Positions 17,544 to 26,276 of a stretch of DNA of 64,000 nucleotides are shown here, piece by piece (position 1 is the first letter of the stretch; every line of letters begins with the position of its first letter). Both the position numbers and the translations under genes were made by a program. Origin of the DNA: Sphingomonas citricola (GTDB lineage: Bacteria > Pseudomonadota > Alphaproteobacteria > Sphingomonadales > Sphingomonadaceae); NCBI RefSeq assembly GCF_019429535.1, contig NZ_JAHXZM010000007.1, forward strand, positions 1 to 64,000. Reading direction: 5' to 3'. Under the pieces are notes generated by a model. It made no database searches, was not told where the DNA came from, and worked only from the letters and a program-made list of their open reading frames with translations.

Positions 17544-19037
17544 ATGCGTCAGTTCCTCCTCCTGACTGCGGGTGCGGCCGCGCTCGCCGGATGCACCGTC
17601 GGCCCCGATTTCGTCCCGCCGCAGCCACCCGCGGCGACCGCTTATCTCGCCCCCGGCGACACGCGTCCGCCCGCGGCCGGCAGCCCCGCGGCGCAGTTCG
17701 GCGACGGTCCCGCCGCGCGCTGGTGGACCGCGTTCGGCTCGCCCCAGCTCGACGCGCTGGTGATGCGTGCGCTCGCCAACAACCAGAGCCTCGCCGCGAG
17801 CAATGCGACGCTTGCCGCGGCGCGCAACGAGCTGCGCGGGGTCGAGGGGCTGCGATCGGTCCAGGTCGACGCCAACGCGCGCGCCGACCAGCAACAGGTC
17901 AACCTCGCCGCGTTCGGCTTTACCGGCAGCAACCCGCTCGCGCCCGCGGGCAACCCGGAATTTCACCTCTACACGGTCGGCGGCGGCGTCAGCTACGACC
18001 TCGACCTGTTCGGGGGGCTACGTCGGCAGGTCGAGCAGAGCGCGGCGCAGGTCGAGGCGCAGCAGCGCCAGACCGAGGCCGCGCATTTGTCAATCGCGGG
18101 GCAGGTGGTGAACCAGGTGCTGACGGTCGCCGCACTGCGCGCGCAGATCGCGACCGCCAACGCGCTCGTCGCCGACGACCTGCGCAACGTCGATCTGACG
18201 CAGAAGCGCCAGCGCGGCGGCGAGGGAACGCTGGTCGAGGTGCTGAACGCGCAGAGCCAGTACACCGCCGACCGCGCCGACCTGCCGCAGCTCGAACAGC
18301 AACTCGCGGAAGCGCGCCACCTGCTCGCGACGCTGGTCGGGGTCGCGCCCGCCGATCTGGAGGCGACCGACATCGAGCTCAGCCGGCTGACGCTGCCGCG
18401 CAGCATCCCCGTCGCGCTGCCTTCCGCACTCGTCCACCGCCGCCCCGACATCCTGCAGGCCGAGGCCGATCTGCACGCCGCCGCGGCGGGTGTCGGCGTC
18501 GCGACCGCGCGGCTCTACCCCGACATCACGCTCGGCGCGACGCTGACGCAGGCGGGGCCGAACACGGGCAGCCTGTTCCGCAATGCGTTTCGCGGTTACG
18601 ACCTGTTCGCCGGGCTCACCGCGCCGATCTTCCACGGCGGCACGCTGAAGGCGCAGCGCGCGGCGGCGATCGACCGCGCGCGCGCCAGCCAGGCGACCTA
18701 TCAGCAGACCGTGCTCGACGCGTTCGGGCAGGTCGCCAACCTGTTGTCGGCGATCGACACCGACGCGCGTTCGGTCGCGACGCAGCAGGAATCGGTCTCG
18801 GTCGCCGCGCGCTCGCGCCGGTTGTCGCGGCGCAGCTTCGAGGTCGGCAATTCGGGCATCCTCCAGGTGCTGGAGGCCGAGCGGCTGTATCAACGGTCGA
18901 GCAACGGGCTGGTGGTCGCGCGCACGCGCCAGTTCCTGAACGTCGCGCGGCTCTATGTCGCGACCGCGGGCGGCTGGACCGGGACCGCGGAGAACGCGCT
19001 ACCCCCAACTATCCCGGCAGCGACGCCCGCGGGCTGA
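17544..19037 (+). CDS. outer membrane efflux lipoprotein (NodT/OprM family)
   Basis: The 497-residue protein starts with a lipoprotein signal ending in LAGC (lipidated Cys17), then CTVGPDFVPP, typical of NodT/OprM channels. Two OEP repeats follow, with long helices at about 150-260 and 360-460 and the RRPDI motif in the middle. It is the trunk through which EmrAB substrates leave the cell. The ATG at 17544 comes 4 bases after the emrB stop, so it is surely co-transcribed. A 12-bp hairpin follows at 19092. Confidence 0.93.
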   Translation: MRQFLLLTAGAAALAGCTVGPDFVPPQPPAATAYLAPGDTRPPAAGSPAAQFGDGPAARWWTAFGSPQLDALVMRALANNQSLAASNATLAAARNELRGVEGLRSVQVDANARADQQQVNLAAFGFTGSNPLAPAGNPEFHLYTVGGGVSYDLDLFGGLRRQVEQSAAQVEAQQRQTEAAHLSIAGQVVNQVLTVAALRAQIATANALVADDLRNVDLTQKRQRGGEGTLVEVLNAQSQYTADRADLPQLEQQLAEARHLLATLVGVAPADLEATDIELSRLTLPRSIPVALPSALVHRRPDILQAEADLHAAAAGVGVATARLYPDITLGATLTQAGPNTGSLFRNAFRGYDLFAGLTAPIFHGGTLKAQRAAAIDRARASQATYQQTVLDAFGQVANLLSAIDTDARSVATQQESVSVAARSRRLSRRSFEVGNSGILQVLEAERLYQRSSNGLVVARTRQFLNVARLYVATAGGWTGTAENALPPTIPAATPAG

Positions 19038-19091
19038 TCGCTCACCGCGCTGCCGCGTGCGTGCGGTGAGCGCGCTGACTAACCCGCGCTC

Positions 19092-19121
19092 GCCGGTCCG
19101 GGCATTACCGCCCGGACCGGC
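19092..19121. terminator. bidirectional hairpin between efflux operon and aminopeptidase
   Basis: GCCGGTCCGGGC (19092-19103) and GCCCGGACCGGC (19110-19121) pair perfectly around ATTACC. It lies between two convergent stops (19037 and 19134) and could stop transcription from both sides; neither side has a real T-tract. Confidence 0.6.
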
Positions 19122-19133
19122 TCCGCGTCGCGA

Positions 19134-21824
19134 TCAGCGCGCGGGCGTACCCGCCGCCGCGACCGCCGCGGTGATCGCCGCACCACGCGCGTCGCGCAAG
19201 CTACCGCACAGCCGGATCGTCTCCAGCGTCCGCTCATAAGCGAGCAGCCCGGTGTTCGCGCGCCGGATCGCGGGGCCGACCTTGGCATCGATCGCGGCCG
19301 CGCGGTCGGCACCGCATTGCGATGCGAACGCATTGGGCAGGCGCGTGGTGATGAACACGCCGTTCGCGCCCGCGATCAGCCGGGCGTAGTTGGCGAGCAC
19401 CCAGTCGGTGCCGAGCTCGCGCGTCTCCGGCGCTCCGACCACGCCGAAGATCAGGCTGACACGGTCGAACCCGCGCATCCGCGGATCGTCGAGCCCGAGC
19501 AGATACTTCGCGACGTCGCTGCGCCCGCTCGACGCCGCCGCCGACAAGGCGCTCGACCGGAGCGTCGGGTCCTCGCTCGACAAGGCGCGTTCGACGAGCG
19601 TCTTCGCGACCGGCAGCCCGCCGTCCTGCGCCAGCACGGCGAGGCCATTGAAGAGGAACCCGGGGTCGAGCGCAGCGGCGTCGCCCGCGAGATAGCGCGT
19701 CGCCGCCGCCTTCAACGTCGCGCGCGTGCCCGCGTCCTGCGCGTCGTCCGCGACCAGCCCGACCAGCCGGTGACGCAGTTCCTGCTGGCGCGGATCCTCG
19801 TTGCGATACGCGCCGACCGCGGGGTCGAAGCCGAGCTGCTTGAGCCGGGGCGTGTAGATCGCGTTCATCAGCGCGCGATAGGCGGGCAGCGCGCTCGCCC
19901 CGATCAACCCGCGCGCGCGCAGCCCCGCGATCCGCTCGCCCGGATCGACGCTGGCGGTCGGATCGGGGTTCGCGACCATCGCGCGCGCCTGCGTGATCAG
20001 CATCTCGGGCGGTGCCTTGCCGGCGCGGAACGACGCCCACAGGCTGTCGGTCGACGCGATCGCCTCGCCGCCCGGCAGCGTCGCCGATGTGGCGATCAGC
20101 GCCTGCCAGTCGGCGGGCGCGAGATCGAAGCGGTAATAACCCGTGCCGCCGACGTTGGGCATCACCACGCGCCCCGCGGGCACGGTCATCGTCGAGCTTT
20201 TCTGGTCGAGCAGGCTGCACTGTTTCGTCGCGTCGACGCGGACGCAGAACGGGATCGTCCAGTTCTGCGGCTTGGGCGACGACCCGATAAAGGCGTAGCG
20301 CGCCTGCGTCGCGGTCAGCGTGGTGCCCTGGCGGCGCACGTCGACGACCGGCACTCCCTGCTGATCGACGAAGCTCGTCAGCGCGGCGAGCACCTTGGGA
20401 TCGTGCGCAGCGTCTGCGATCGAGCGGAAGAACTGCTCGGACGAGGCATTGCCGTAGGCGTGGCGTTTCAGGTGGAGCCGCACGCCCTCCTTGAACTTGT
20501 CGTCGCCCAGATAGGCGGCGATCATCGCGACGACCTGACCACCCTTGCCGTAGGTGATGCTGTCGAACGCGCTGTCGATCTGGCTGTTCTCGGTGATCGG
20601 CTGGTGGATCGGGCGCCCGACCTCCAGCGCGTCGGTGTTCATCGCGGCGAACCCTTCGGCGAGCGCGCCGACGCCGATGCCGAGCTCGGGCTTCCACTCG
20701 TTGGCGATGCGATAGCCCATCCAGTTGGCGAAGCTCTCGTTCAGCCAGATGTCGCTCCACCATTCGGGAGAAACGAGGTCGCCGAACCATTGGTGCGCCA
20801 GCTCGTGGCTGACGACCATGCCAAATTCCTTCTTGTCGCGGGTGGTCGCGTTGCGATCAAGGAAGATGATGCCGTCGCCGTAGGTGTCCGCGCCCGCATT
20901 CTCCATCGCGCCGGGCATGATCGGCGACCCGATCTGGTCGAGCTTGGGGAAGGGGAAGGCTTCGCCGAAATAGCGCTCGAGCAGCGCGACGATCGGCGGC
21001 GTTTCCGCCATCGCATAGGCCATCTTGGCCTGCTGCGCCTGCGTCGCGACCACGCCGTAGGGCATGGCTTTCGCGCGCTCGGGCGTCGGCGGCACGGTGC
21101 CGGCCTGGCGGACGAACGGCCCGGTGTCGATCGCGACGAGATAGGTCGGCAGCGGTTTCGTCGGCGCGAAGCGGTGCAGCTCCATGCCGTTCGCGGCCTT
21201 TTCGACGCCGGTCGCGGGGCTGTTGCTGACGACGGTCATTCCGGGTGCGGTCGTCACGCTGATCGTGAACGGCTGCTTGAAGCCGGGTTCGTCGAACGAG
21301 GGAAAGGCCGCGCGCGCGTCGATGCTTTCGAACTGGGTCCAGCTGTACCAGCGGTCGGCGACCTTGACGTGGTAGAGCCCCGACGCGTCGTTGCCGAACT
21401 TGCCCGAATAATCGAACACCAATGTCGCCGCCCCCGCGGGCACCGCGCGCGCGAAGTCGAGCCGCGCGGTGCCGGTCGCGTCGACCTGCGTGAAGGTCGC
21501 GGGCACGACCGTCTTGCCCACCCGCGCAACCACTTTGGCGACCGCCAGGTCGCGGCCGTGGAGGTACAGGCGCTGCGTCGCGCGTTTCAGCACGACGTCG
21601 ATCTCGCCGTGGCCGGAGAAGCGGTCCTGCTCGGGCATGATGGTGAAGTCGAGCCGGTACGCCTTGGGCAGCGCCGCGTCGGGCAGGCGGCCCTTGGGCG
21701 AGGCGGGATCGGCGACGAAGCCCGCGGCGGGCGCGCCCGCCTGCGCCGCGCCCGTGCCCGACTGCGCGAACGCGGAGCTCGACAACAGCGTCGCCGCGGC
21801 CAACAGCATCATCCTCTTGCGCAC
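19134..21824 (-). CDS. secreted M1-family zinc aminopeptidase
   Basis: The 896-residue protein has a Sec signal peptide (about 1-20, ending SAFAQ), the substrate-reading GAMEN motif near 305, and the zinc site His340-Glu341-His344 in HELAHQWFGD with Glu363 in NESFANW, 18 residues on. The C-terminal half is the helical ERAP1-like domain. It resembles puromycin-sensitive/ERAP aminopeptidases and would trim peptides from the N-terminus in the periplasm or outside. The GTG start at 21824 has AAGGAAA 7 bases upstream; ATG four codons later is the alternative. Confidence 0.93.
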   Translation of the reverse strand: MRKRMMLLAAATLLSSSAFAQSGTGAAQAGAPAAGFVADPASPKGRLPDAALPKAYRLDFTIMPEQDRFSGHGEIDVVLKRATQRLYLHGRDLAVAKVVARVGKTVVPATFTQVDATGTARLDFARAVPAGAATLVFDYSGKFGNDASGLYHVKVADRWYSWTQFESIDARAAFPSFDEPGFKQPFTISVTTAPGMTVVSNSPATGVEKAANGMELHRFAPTKPLPTYLVAIDTGPFVRQAGTVPPTPERAKAMPYGVVATQAQQAKMAYAMAETPPIVALLERYFGEAFPFPKLDQIGSPIMPGAMENAGADTYGDGIIFLDRNATTRDKKEFGMVVSHELAHQWFGDLVSPEWWSDIWLNESFANWMGYRIANEWKPELGIGVGALAEGFAAMNTDALEVGRPIHQPITENSQIDSAFDSITYGKGGQVVAMIAAYLGDDKFKEGVRLHLKRHAYGNASSEQFFRSIADAAHDPKVLAALTSFVDQQGVPVVDVRRQGTTLTATQARYAFIGSSPKPQNWTIPFCVRVDATKQCSLLDQKSSTMTVPAGRVVMPNVGGTGYYRFDLAPADWQALIATSATLPGGEAIASTDSLWASFRAGKAPPEMLITQARAMVANPDPTASVDPGERIAGLRARGLIGASALPAYRALMNAIYTPRLKQLGFDPAVGAYRNEDPRQQELRHRLVGLVADDAQDAGTRATLKAAATRYLAGDAAALDPGFLFNGLAVLAQDGGLPVAKTLVERALSSEDPTLRSSALSAAASSGRSDVAKYLLGLDDPRMRGFDRVSLIFGVVGAPETRELGTDWVLANYARLIAGANGVFITTRLPNAFASQCGADRAAAIDAKVGPAIRRANTGLLAYERTLETIRLCGSLRDARGAAITAAVAAAGTPAR

Positions 21825-21888
21825 GATTATTTCCTTTTTGTTTCCGCTCCTTCGCTAGAAGCAAGGCGCACGCGGGGCAAGCCGCGCC

Positions 21889-22950
21889 TCACGGGATCAG
21901 CCGCTCGGCGCGCAGCCGTTCGAACAAGGCGAAGAACGCATCGTCGGTCGGCTGATAGGCGGTGAACCCCAGCCGCCGGCTCTTGCCCATGTCGGTCACC
22001 ACCTCGATCGGGCGGCCGAGATCGGCGTCGGTGTGCCACGGCGAGGCGAGGCGGGCGAGGTCGGGCTCGGCCAGACCCTCGCGCGCCGCGATCTCGCGCC
22101 ACACGCCGGCGTCCCCCGCCATCTGCTCCTCGAGCGGGCGCACCACGCCGTCGAACGGCACCGGCTCGAGCCCGAACCATTCGGCGATCCGGCCCCACAT
22201 CCACTGCCAGCGAAAGACGTCGCCGTTGACGATGTTGAACGCCTCGTCGTGCGCGGCCTCGGTCTCCGCCGCCCACAGCAATTGCCGCGCGAGCTGCCCC
22301 GCATCGGTCATGTCGGTCAGCCCCGACCATTGCGCCGCCGAGCCCGGAAAGGTGAACGGCCGCCCCGTCTCGCGGCACAGGGTCGCATAGACCGCCAGCG
22401 TCGTCCCCATGTTCATCGCGTTGCCGACCGCGAGGCCGATCACCGTGTGCGGGCGATGCACGCTCCACGTGAAGCCGTCGCGCGCCGCGGCGGCGAACAG
22501 CTCGTCCTCCTGCGCGTAGTAGAAGTTCTCGACATCCAGCCGCCCCTGTTCCTCGCGGAACGGCGTCTGCGGCAGCGTGCCCTTGCCGTATGCCTCGAAC
22601 GGGCCGAGGTAGTGTTTCAACCCGGTCACCAGCGCGACGTGGCGCGGCGCGGTCGGCCTGGGCAAACCGTTCAGCAGGTTGCGGACCATCGCCGCATTGA
22701 CCCGGATGTTCTCCGCCTCGCTGTCTTGCCGCAGCCACGTGGTGATGAACACCGCGTCGGGGTTCAGGTCGGCGAGTGCCGCCGCTGTCGCGTCCGCGTC
22801 CTGCAGATCGGCGACGACCGGTTGCACCCCCGCCTGCTCGACCGCGCGGCGCGCGAGCCCGTGGAGCGTCCAGCCTTCCTCCGCCAGCAACGCCGCCGTC
22901 GCGCTGCCGACGATCCCGCTCGCGCCCACCACCAATGCCGTCTTCGTCAT
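21889..22950 (-). CDS. PRISE-type SDR family oxidoreductase
   Basis: The 353-residue extended SDR opens with VVGASGIVG and carries WSVHRPHTVIG and the NAMNMGTTLAVYA region remembered from the progesterone 5-beta-reductase/iridoid synthase-like (PRISE) family, which reduce enones with NADPH. The substrate here is unknown. The ATG at 22950 has GGAGGT 6 bases upstream. It diverges from an HxlR regulator with overlapping dyads between them, so redox or xenobiotic control is likely. Confidence 0.85.
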   Translation of the reverse strand: MTKTALVVGASGIVGSATAALLAEEGWTLHGLARRAVEQAGVQPVVADLQDADATAAALADLNPDAVFITTWLRQDSEAENIRVNAAMVRNLLNGLPRPTAPRHVALVTGLKHYLGPFEAYGKGTLPQTPFREEQGRLDVENFYYAQEDELFAAAARDGFTWSVHRPHTVIGLAVGNAMNMGTTLAVYATLCRETGRPFTFPGSAAQWSGLTDMTDAGQLARQLLWAAETEAAHDEAFNIVNGDVFRWQWMWGRIAEWFGLEPVPFDGVVRPLEEQMAGDAGVWREIAAREGLAEPDLARLASPWHTDADLGRPIEVVTDMGKSRRLGFTAYQPTDDAFFALFERLRAERLIP

Positions 22951-22993
22951 CACCGACCTCCGTTGTCGCGCCCGAGCTAGGAACGGCTGGCAT

Positions 22994-23021
22994 GTGCCGC
23001 CAGACGGCACCATCTGGTGCC
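22994..23021. promoter_or_regulatory. overlapping dyads in the SDR/HxlR divergent gap
   Basis: GTGCCG-N5-CGGCAC (22994-23010) and GGCACCA-TC-TGGTGCC (23006-23021) are perfect inverted repeats that share GGCAC. They sit midway between the two starts, the usual place of an HxlR-family operator. Confidence 0.5.
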
Positions 23022-23043
23022 CTGGCCACCCGGAGGTACCCAC

Positions 23044-23424
23044 ATGCAACCCGGCTCACCCGACGACCAATGGCGCGAGGATTGCGCGCCGCGGCGCGTG
23101 CTCGAACTGTTCGCGACCAAATGGACCAGCATGGTGCTCCACACGCTCCACGCCCGCCACGACGGTGCCGCGCGCGCGGGCGTGCTGCTGCGCAGCCTGC
23201 CGGGTATCTCGAAGAAGATGCTGACGCAGACGCTGCGCGAGATGGAGGCGAGCGGGCTGATCAGCCGGCTCGTCCACAGCGCGATCCCGCCGATGGTCGA
23301 ATACCGGCTGACCGACCTCGGCCAGCGCTTCGTCGAGCCGGTCGAGCTGCTTTATGCCTGGGGTCGCGACAATGCCGACGCGCTCGACGGGCTCGTCCCG
23401 CGCGCGCGGTCACGGCGCGCGTGA
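23044..23424 (+). CDS. HxlR-family transcriptional regulator
   Basis: The 126-residue winged helix protein has the HxlR hallmarks: a Cys near the N-terminus (DCAPRRVLEL), KWTSMVLHTL, LPGISKKMLTQTLREME as the recognition region, and VEYRLTDLGQ in the wing. Cys15 may sense electrophiles or aldehydes as in the HxlR/YodB group (inferred). The ATG at 23044 follows GGAGGT. It probably controls the divergent SDR gene and itself. Confidence 0.88.
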   Translation: MQPGSPDDQWREDCAPRRVLELFATKWTSMVLHTLHARHDGAARAGVLLRSLPGISKKMLTQTLREMEASGLISRLVHSAIPPMVEYRLTDLGQRFVEPVELLYAWGRDNADALDGLVPRARSRRA

Positions 23425-23443
23425 TCGGCCGGCGGTCGCGCGC

Positions 23444-24067
23444 TCAAGCCCGCGCGGTCACCGCGATCAGCGGATCGCCCGCGGCACCGTCAGCGAGCAG
23501 CAATGCCTCGACCGCGTCGTAGCCCGCGCACGTGCAATAGCGGGCGATCAGCCCCGCCTGACCCTGCATGTCGAGCGCGCGCCACACCGCCACCGCCTTG
23601 GTCGGGAAACAGCGGTTGGAATAGCTCGCAATCAGCACCCCACCGGGCCTGAGCACGCGGCGCAACTCGCGGAACACCGCCAGCGGTTGTTGCAGATACT
23701 GCACCCCGACGCAGATCAGCACCGCGTCGAACGTCGCATCCGGTTCGGGCAGGACCGAATCGCGGTTCAGATCCTGGACGAACCAGCGCGCGAGCCGCGG
23801 GTTGGCGGCAAGCTCCTCCGCGTTCATGCCGTGCCCGACGACGTCGAGCGGCAGGTCGTCGGGCAGGTGACTGACCCAGCTCGACATCAGGTCGAGTACC
23901 CGGTCACCCGGTCTGAGCAGCGTCGCGTAGGAGCGCGTCAGTGCCGCCACCGCACCCTCGTCGATATGCGTTACCAACCGCGCGGGCGCGTAAAAGGCGA
24001 GATCGCCGCCCTCGTCCTGTTTCGCGAATGCCGTCGGCGGCAGCCCGAGTTCGTCCGCGTCGCTCAT
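23444..24067 (-). CDS. class I SAM-dependent methyltransferase
   Basis: This 207-residue protein has a SAM-binding fold: RVLDLMSSWVSHLP as motif I (an unusual form of D-x-G-x-G), VVGHGMNAEEL as motif II, and FDAVLICVGVQYL as motif IV. The substrate is not recognisable; small-molecule methylation is likely. It lies 51 bases downstream of the sensor kinase gene on the same strand and could be a third operon gene. It ends tail-to-tail with hxlR. Confidence 0.72.
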   Translation of the reverse strand: MSDADELGLPPTAFAKQDEGGDLAFYAPARLVTHIDEGAVAALTRSYATLLRPGDRVLDLMSSWVSHLPDDLPLDVVGHGMNAEELAANPRLARWFVQDLNRDSVLPEPDATFDAVLICVGVQYLQQPLAVFRELRRVLRPGGVLIASYSNRCFPTKAVAVWRALDMQGQAGLIARYCTCAGYDAVEALLLADGAAGDPLIAVTARA

Positions 24068-24118
24068 CCCCGCCCGACGCGCGGTGCGGTGCCTGTGTTC
24101 CGCCGCCGCGGACGCTGT

Positions 24119-25504
24119 TCAGCCGATCGCGCCGCCGGGCAGCCGCAGCGACACGCACAACCCGCCGCCCGCCGCCTCGTTCAGCGCCAGCGTGCCACCG
24201 TACAATTGCGCCAGTTCGACCGCGATCGCGAGGCCGAAGCCGTGCCCGTCGCGTTGCTCGTCCAGCCGCGTACCGGCCTGCGCGGCGCGCGCGCGGTCGG
24301 CGGCGGGGATCCCGGGTCCGTCGTCGCTGACCGTTATCGTGACGAAGCGCGCGTCAGTGTCGGCGCGTACCCGAACGACGACACGGCGCGCCGCATTCTT
24401 CGCGGCATTGTCGAGCAGGTTGCCGAGCAATTCGTCGAGGTCGCGCGGGTCCATTGCCGCGGCGAGCGGGGCAGAGGGCAGATCCTGCTCGATCACCACG
24501 CCCGCGTCGCGGTGGATCGTCGCGATCGTGTGCGCCAGATCGGCGAGCGCGGGTGCGATCGGCGTGCGCGTGCGCGTATCCGCCACCTGCGCGCGGGCGC
24601 GGGCGAGATGGTGGCGGATCGTCTCGTCGATCCGGGCGACCTGCGCCGCCAGCGCCGGATCGCCGCGCAGCGCGAGCGACAACGCCGCGACCGGTGTCTT
24701 GAGCGCATGCGCCATGTTGGCGGCCGAACGCCGCGCGGTGTCGAGCGCGGCGGCATTGTCGCCGGCGAGCGCGTTCAGTTCGACCGCGAGCGGACGAAGC
24801 TCGCTCGGCTGATCCTCGTCGACGCGCGCGCGTTGCCCGGCGCGGATCGCCGCCACCTGATCGCGCAGCCGGCGGACGGGACGAAGCCCGACGCGCAACT
24901 GCACCAGCGCGACCGCGCCCAGCAGCGTGCCGAGCGCGGCGAGGATCAACAGCAGCGGCTCCACCGCGTCGCGGATCGGACGCCGGATCACGTCGCGCGG
25001 CGCGGCGGCGGTGATCGTGACCGGCCCGCCCGCGGTGCGCAGCGTGACGCGCCGCGCGTGTAGGACGCCTCCCTGCGCGTCGACGCCCTCGACCGGCTGG
25101 AGGTCGGAGAAGGGTCGCTCTGGCCGCTCCGGCGGCGCGGCGGGGCCGGGCGGCGGGTGCAGGCCGGGCGGGGCGGGGGGGGCGGGCGCGTCGCCGAGCG
25201 GTGGCAGGTCGCCCGAACCCAGCGTTCCACGCTGCGTCACGATCTGCCAGCGCCAGCCGCGCTCGCGCTCGAGCACGCCGGCCTGTTGCCGGACGCGGTC
25301 GCGGTCGATCTCGCCGCGCGCCGACACCGCACCGGCGAGCAGCGCCACCTCGCTGTCGAGCCGCCGGTCGATGCCGGCGACGACGAAGCGTTCGAGCACG
25401 CCCGCGATCAACCAACCCGCCAGCGCCAGCGCGATCAGCGTCGCCGCCGCCGACAGCGCGAGCATCCGCGCGTGAAGCGATCGGGGCAGCCGCACGGCGT
25501 TCAT
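24119..25504 (-). CDS. QseC-like sensor histidine kinase
   Basis: The 461-residue kinase has a membrane helix at about 14-36, a periplasmic loop to about 160 rich in Pro and Gly, a second helix near 175-195, HAMP, His266 in MAHALKTPVAAL, the Asn box NLLDNAAKNA, and DDGPGIP and GHGFGLAIA in the ATPase domain. The HALKTP form of the H box is shared with PhoQ/QseC-like kinases. The ATG at 25504 overlaps the regulator stop (ATGA), giving a coupled pair. The signal is unknown. Confidence 0.9.
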   Translation of the reverse strand: MNAVRLPRSLHARMLALSAAATLIALALAGWLIAGVLERFVVAGIDRRLDSEVALLAGAVSARGEIDRDRVRQQAGVLERERGWRWQIVTQRGTLGSGDLPPLGDAPAPPAPPGLHPPPGPAAPPERPERPFSDLQPVEGVDAQGGVLHARRVTLRTAGGPVTITAAAPRDVIRRPIRDAVEPLLLILAALGTLLGAVALVQLRVGLRPVRRLRDQVAAIRAGQRARVDEDQPSELRPLAVELNALAGDNAAALDTARRSAANMAHALKTPVAALSLALRGDPALAAQVARIDETIRHHLARARAQVADTRTRTPIAPALADLAHTIATIHRDAGVVIEQDLPSAPLAAAMDPRDLDELLGNLLDNAAKNAARRVVVRVRADTDARFVTITVSDDGPGIPAADRARAAQAGTRLDEQRDGHGFGLAIAVELAQLYGGTLALNEAAGGGLCVSLRLPGGAIG

Positions 25505-26163
25505 GCCGCGCAGACGAGGCGGTAGCCGCGCCCGCGCACCGTCTCGATCAAGGTCGCGCCGATCTTCTTGCGCAGCCGCCCGACGATTACCTCCAGGCTG
25601 TTCGAATCGACGTCGGCGTCGCCCTCGTACACGCGTTCGAGCAGCTCCAGCCGCTCGATCACCGCGTTGCGGCGCAGCATCAGTTGCGACAGCACGCGCC
25701 ACTCGAACGCGGTCAGCCTGAGCGGCAGGCCGTCGAGTTCGAACTGCCCGGTCTGCGTCTCGAACGCGAGCGGCCCGCAGGCGATGCGTGGCTGCGCGTG
25801 CCCCGCCGCGCGCCGGACGAGCGCGCGCAGCCGCATCACCAGCTCCTCGACGCGGAACGGCTTCACCAGATAATCGTCCGCGCCCGCCTTGAACCCCGCG
25901 ACCTTGTCCGACCAGCCGTCGCGCGCGGTCAGGATCAGCACCGGCAGCGTCCGCTGCGCGGCGCGCCACGCGTTCAGCACCGCGACCCCGTCCATGCCGG
26001 GCAGGCCGAGGTCGAGCACCGCGGCGTCGTACAGCTCGGTCGTGCCCAGATGCGCCGCGTCGATGCCGTCGTGCGCGATATCGACCGCGAAATGCTCGTC
26101 GCGCAGCGCGCGCGCGATCGCGGGACCGAGAGCGAGGTCATCTTCGACGAGCAGGATACGCAT
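25501..26163 (-). CDS. QseB/PmrA-like OmpR-family response regulator
   Basis: The 220-residue protein has a receiver (acidic Asp8/Asp9, phospho-Asp51, Lys in VKPF) and an OmpR-type winged helix (LTAFEWRVLSQLM, VDSNSLEVIVGRLRKKI, IETVRGRGYRL). The length and the linker resemble QseB and PmrA. It is the first gene of a pair with the kinase and diverges from a BOF-like gene, the arrangement of ygiW-qseBC in enterobacteria. Direct and inverted repeats 24-53 bases upstream of its start could be its own binding site. Confidence 0.92.
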   Translation of the reverse strand: MRILLVEDDLALGPAIARALRDEHFAVDIAHDGIDAAHLGTTELYDAAVLDLGLPGMDGVAVLNAWRAAQRTLPVLILTARDGWSDKVAGFKAGADDYLVKPFRVEELVMRLRALVRRAAGHAQPRIACGPLAFETQTGQFELDGLPLRLTAFEWRVLSQLMLRRNAVIERLELLERVYEGDADVDSNSLEVIVGRLRKKIGATLIETVRGRGYRLVCAA

Positions 26164-26186
26164 GCATGGGGCTCCTAGGTGCGCTC

Positions 26187-26216
26187 CTTAAACCGAAACT
26201 GAACCGCGAGGTTCAG
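26187..26216. promoter_or_regulatory. possible binding site of the OmpR-family regulator
   Basis: TTAAAC (26188) and CTGAAC (26199) form an imperfect direct repeat with 11-base periodicity, the pattern used by OmpR/PmrA-type regulators. CTGAAC-N6-GTTCAG (26199-26216) is also a perfect inverted repeat. It lies in the 113-base gap between the regulator and the divergent OB-fold gene. Confidence 0.5.
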
Positions 26217-26276
26217 CCGGGGTGGCGCCGTGCGCGGCTAGACGGTGATTCGTTCATTGCAACGGAGAAGGAAATC

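Noticed and set aside
19317..21965. A very long open frame antisense to the aminopeptidase gene
   Set aside because: It mirrors the GC-rich third-position bias of the real gene; its translation is Arg/Asp/His-rich with no domain, whereas the minus strand has a complete M1 peptidase.
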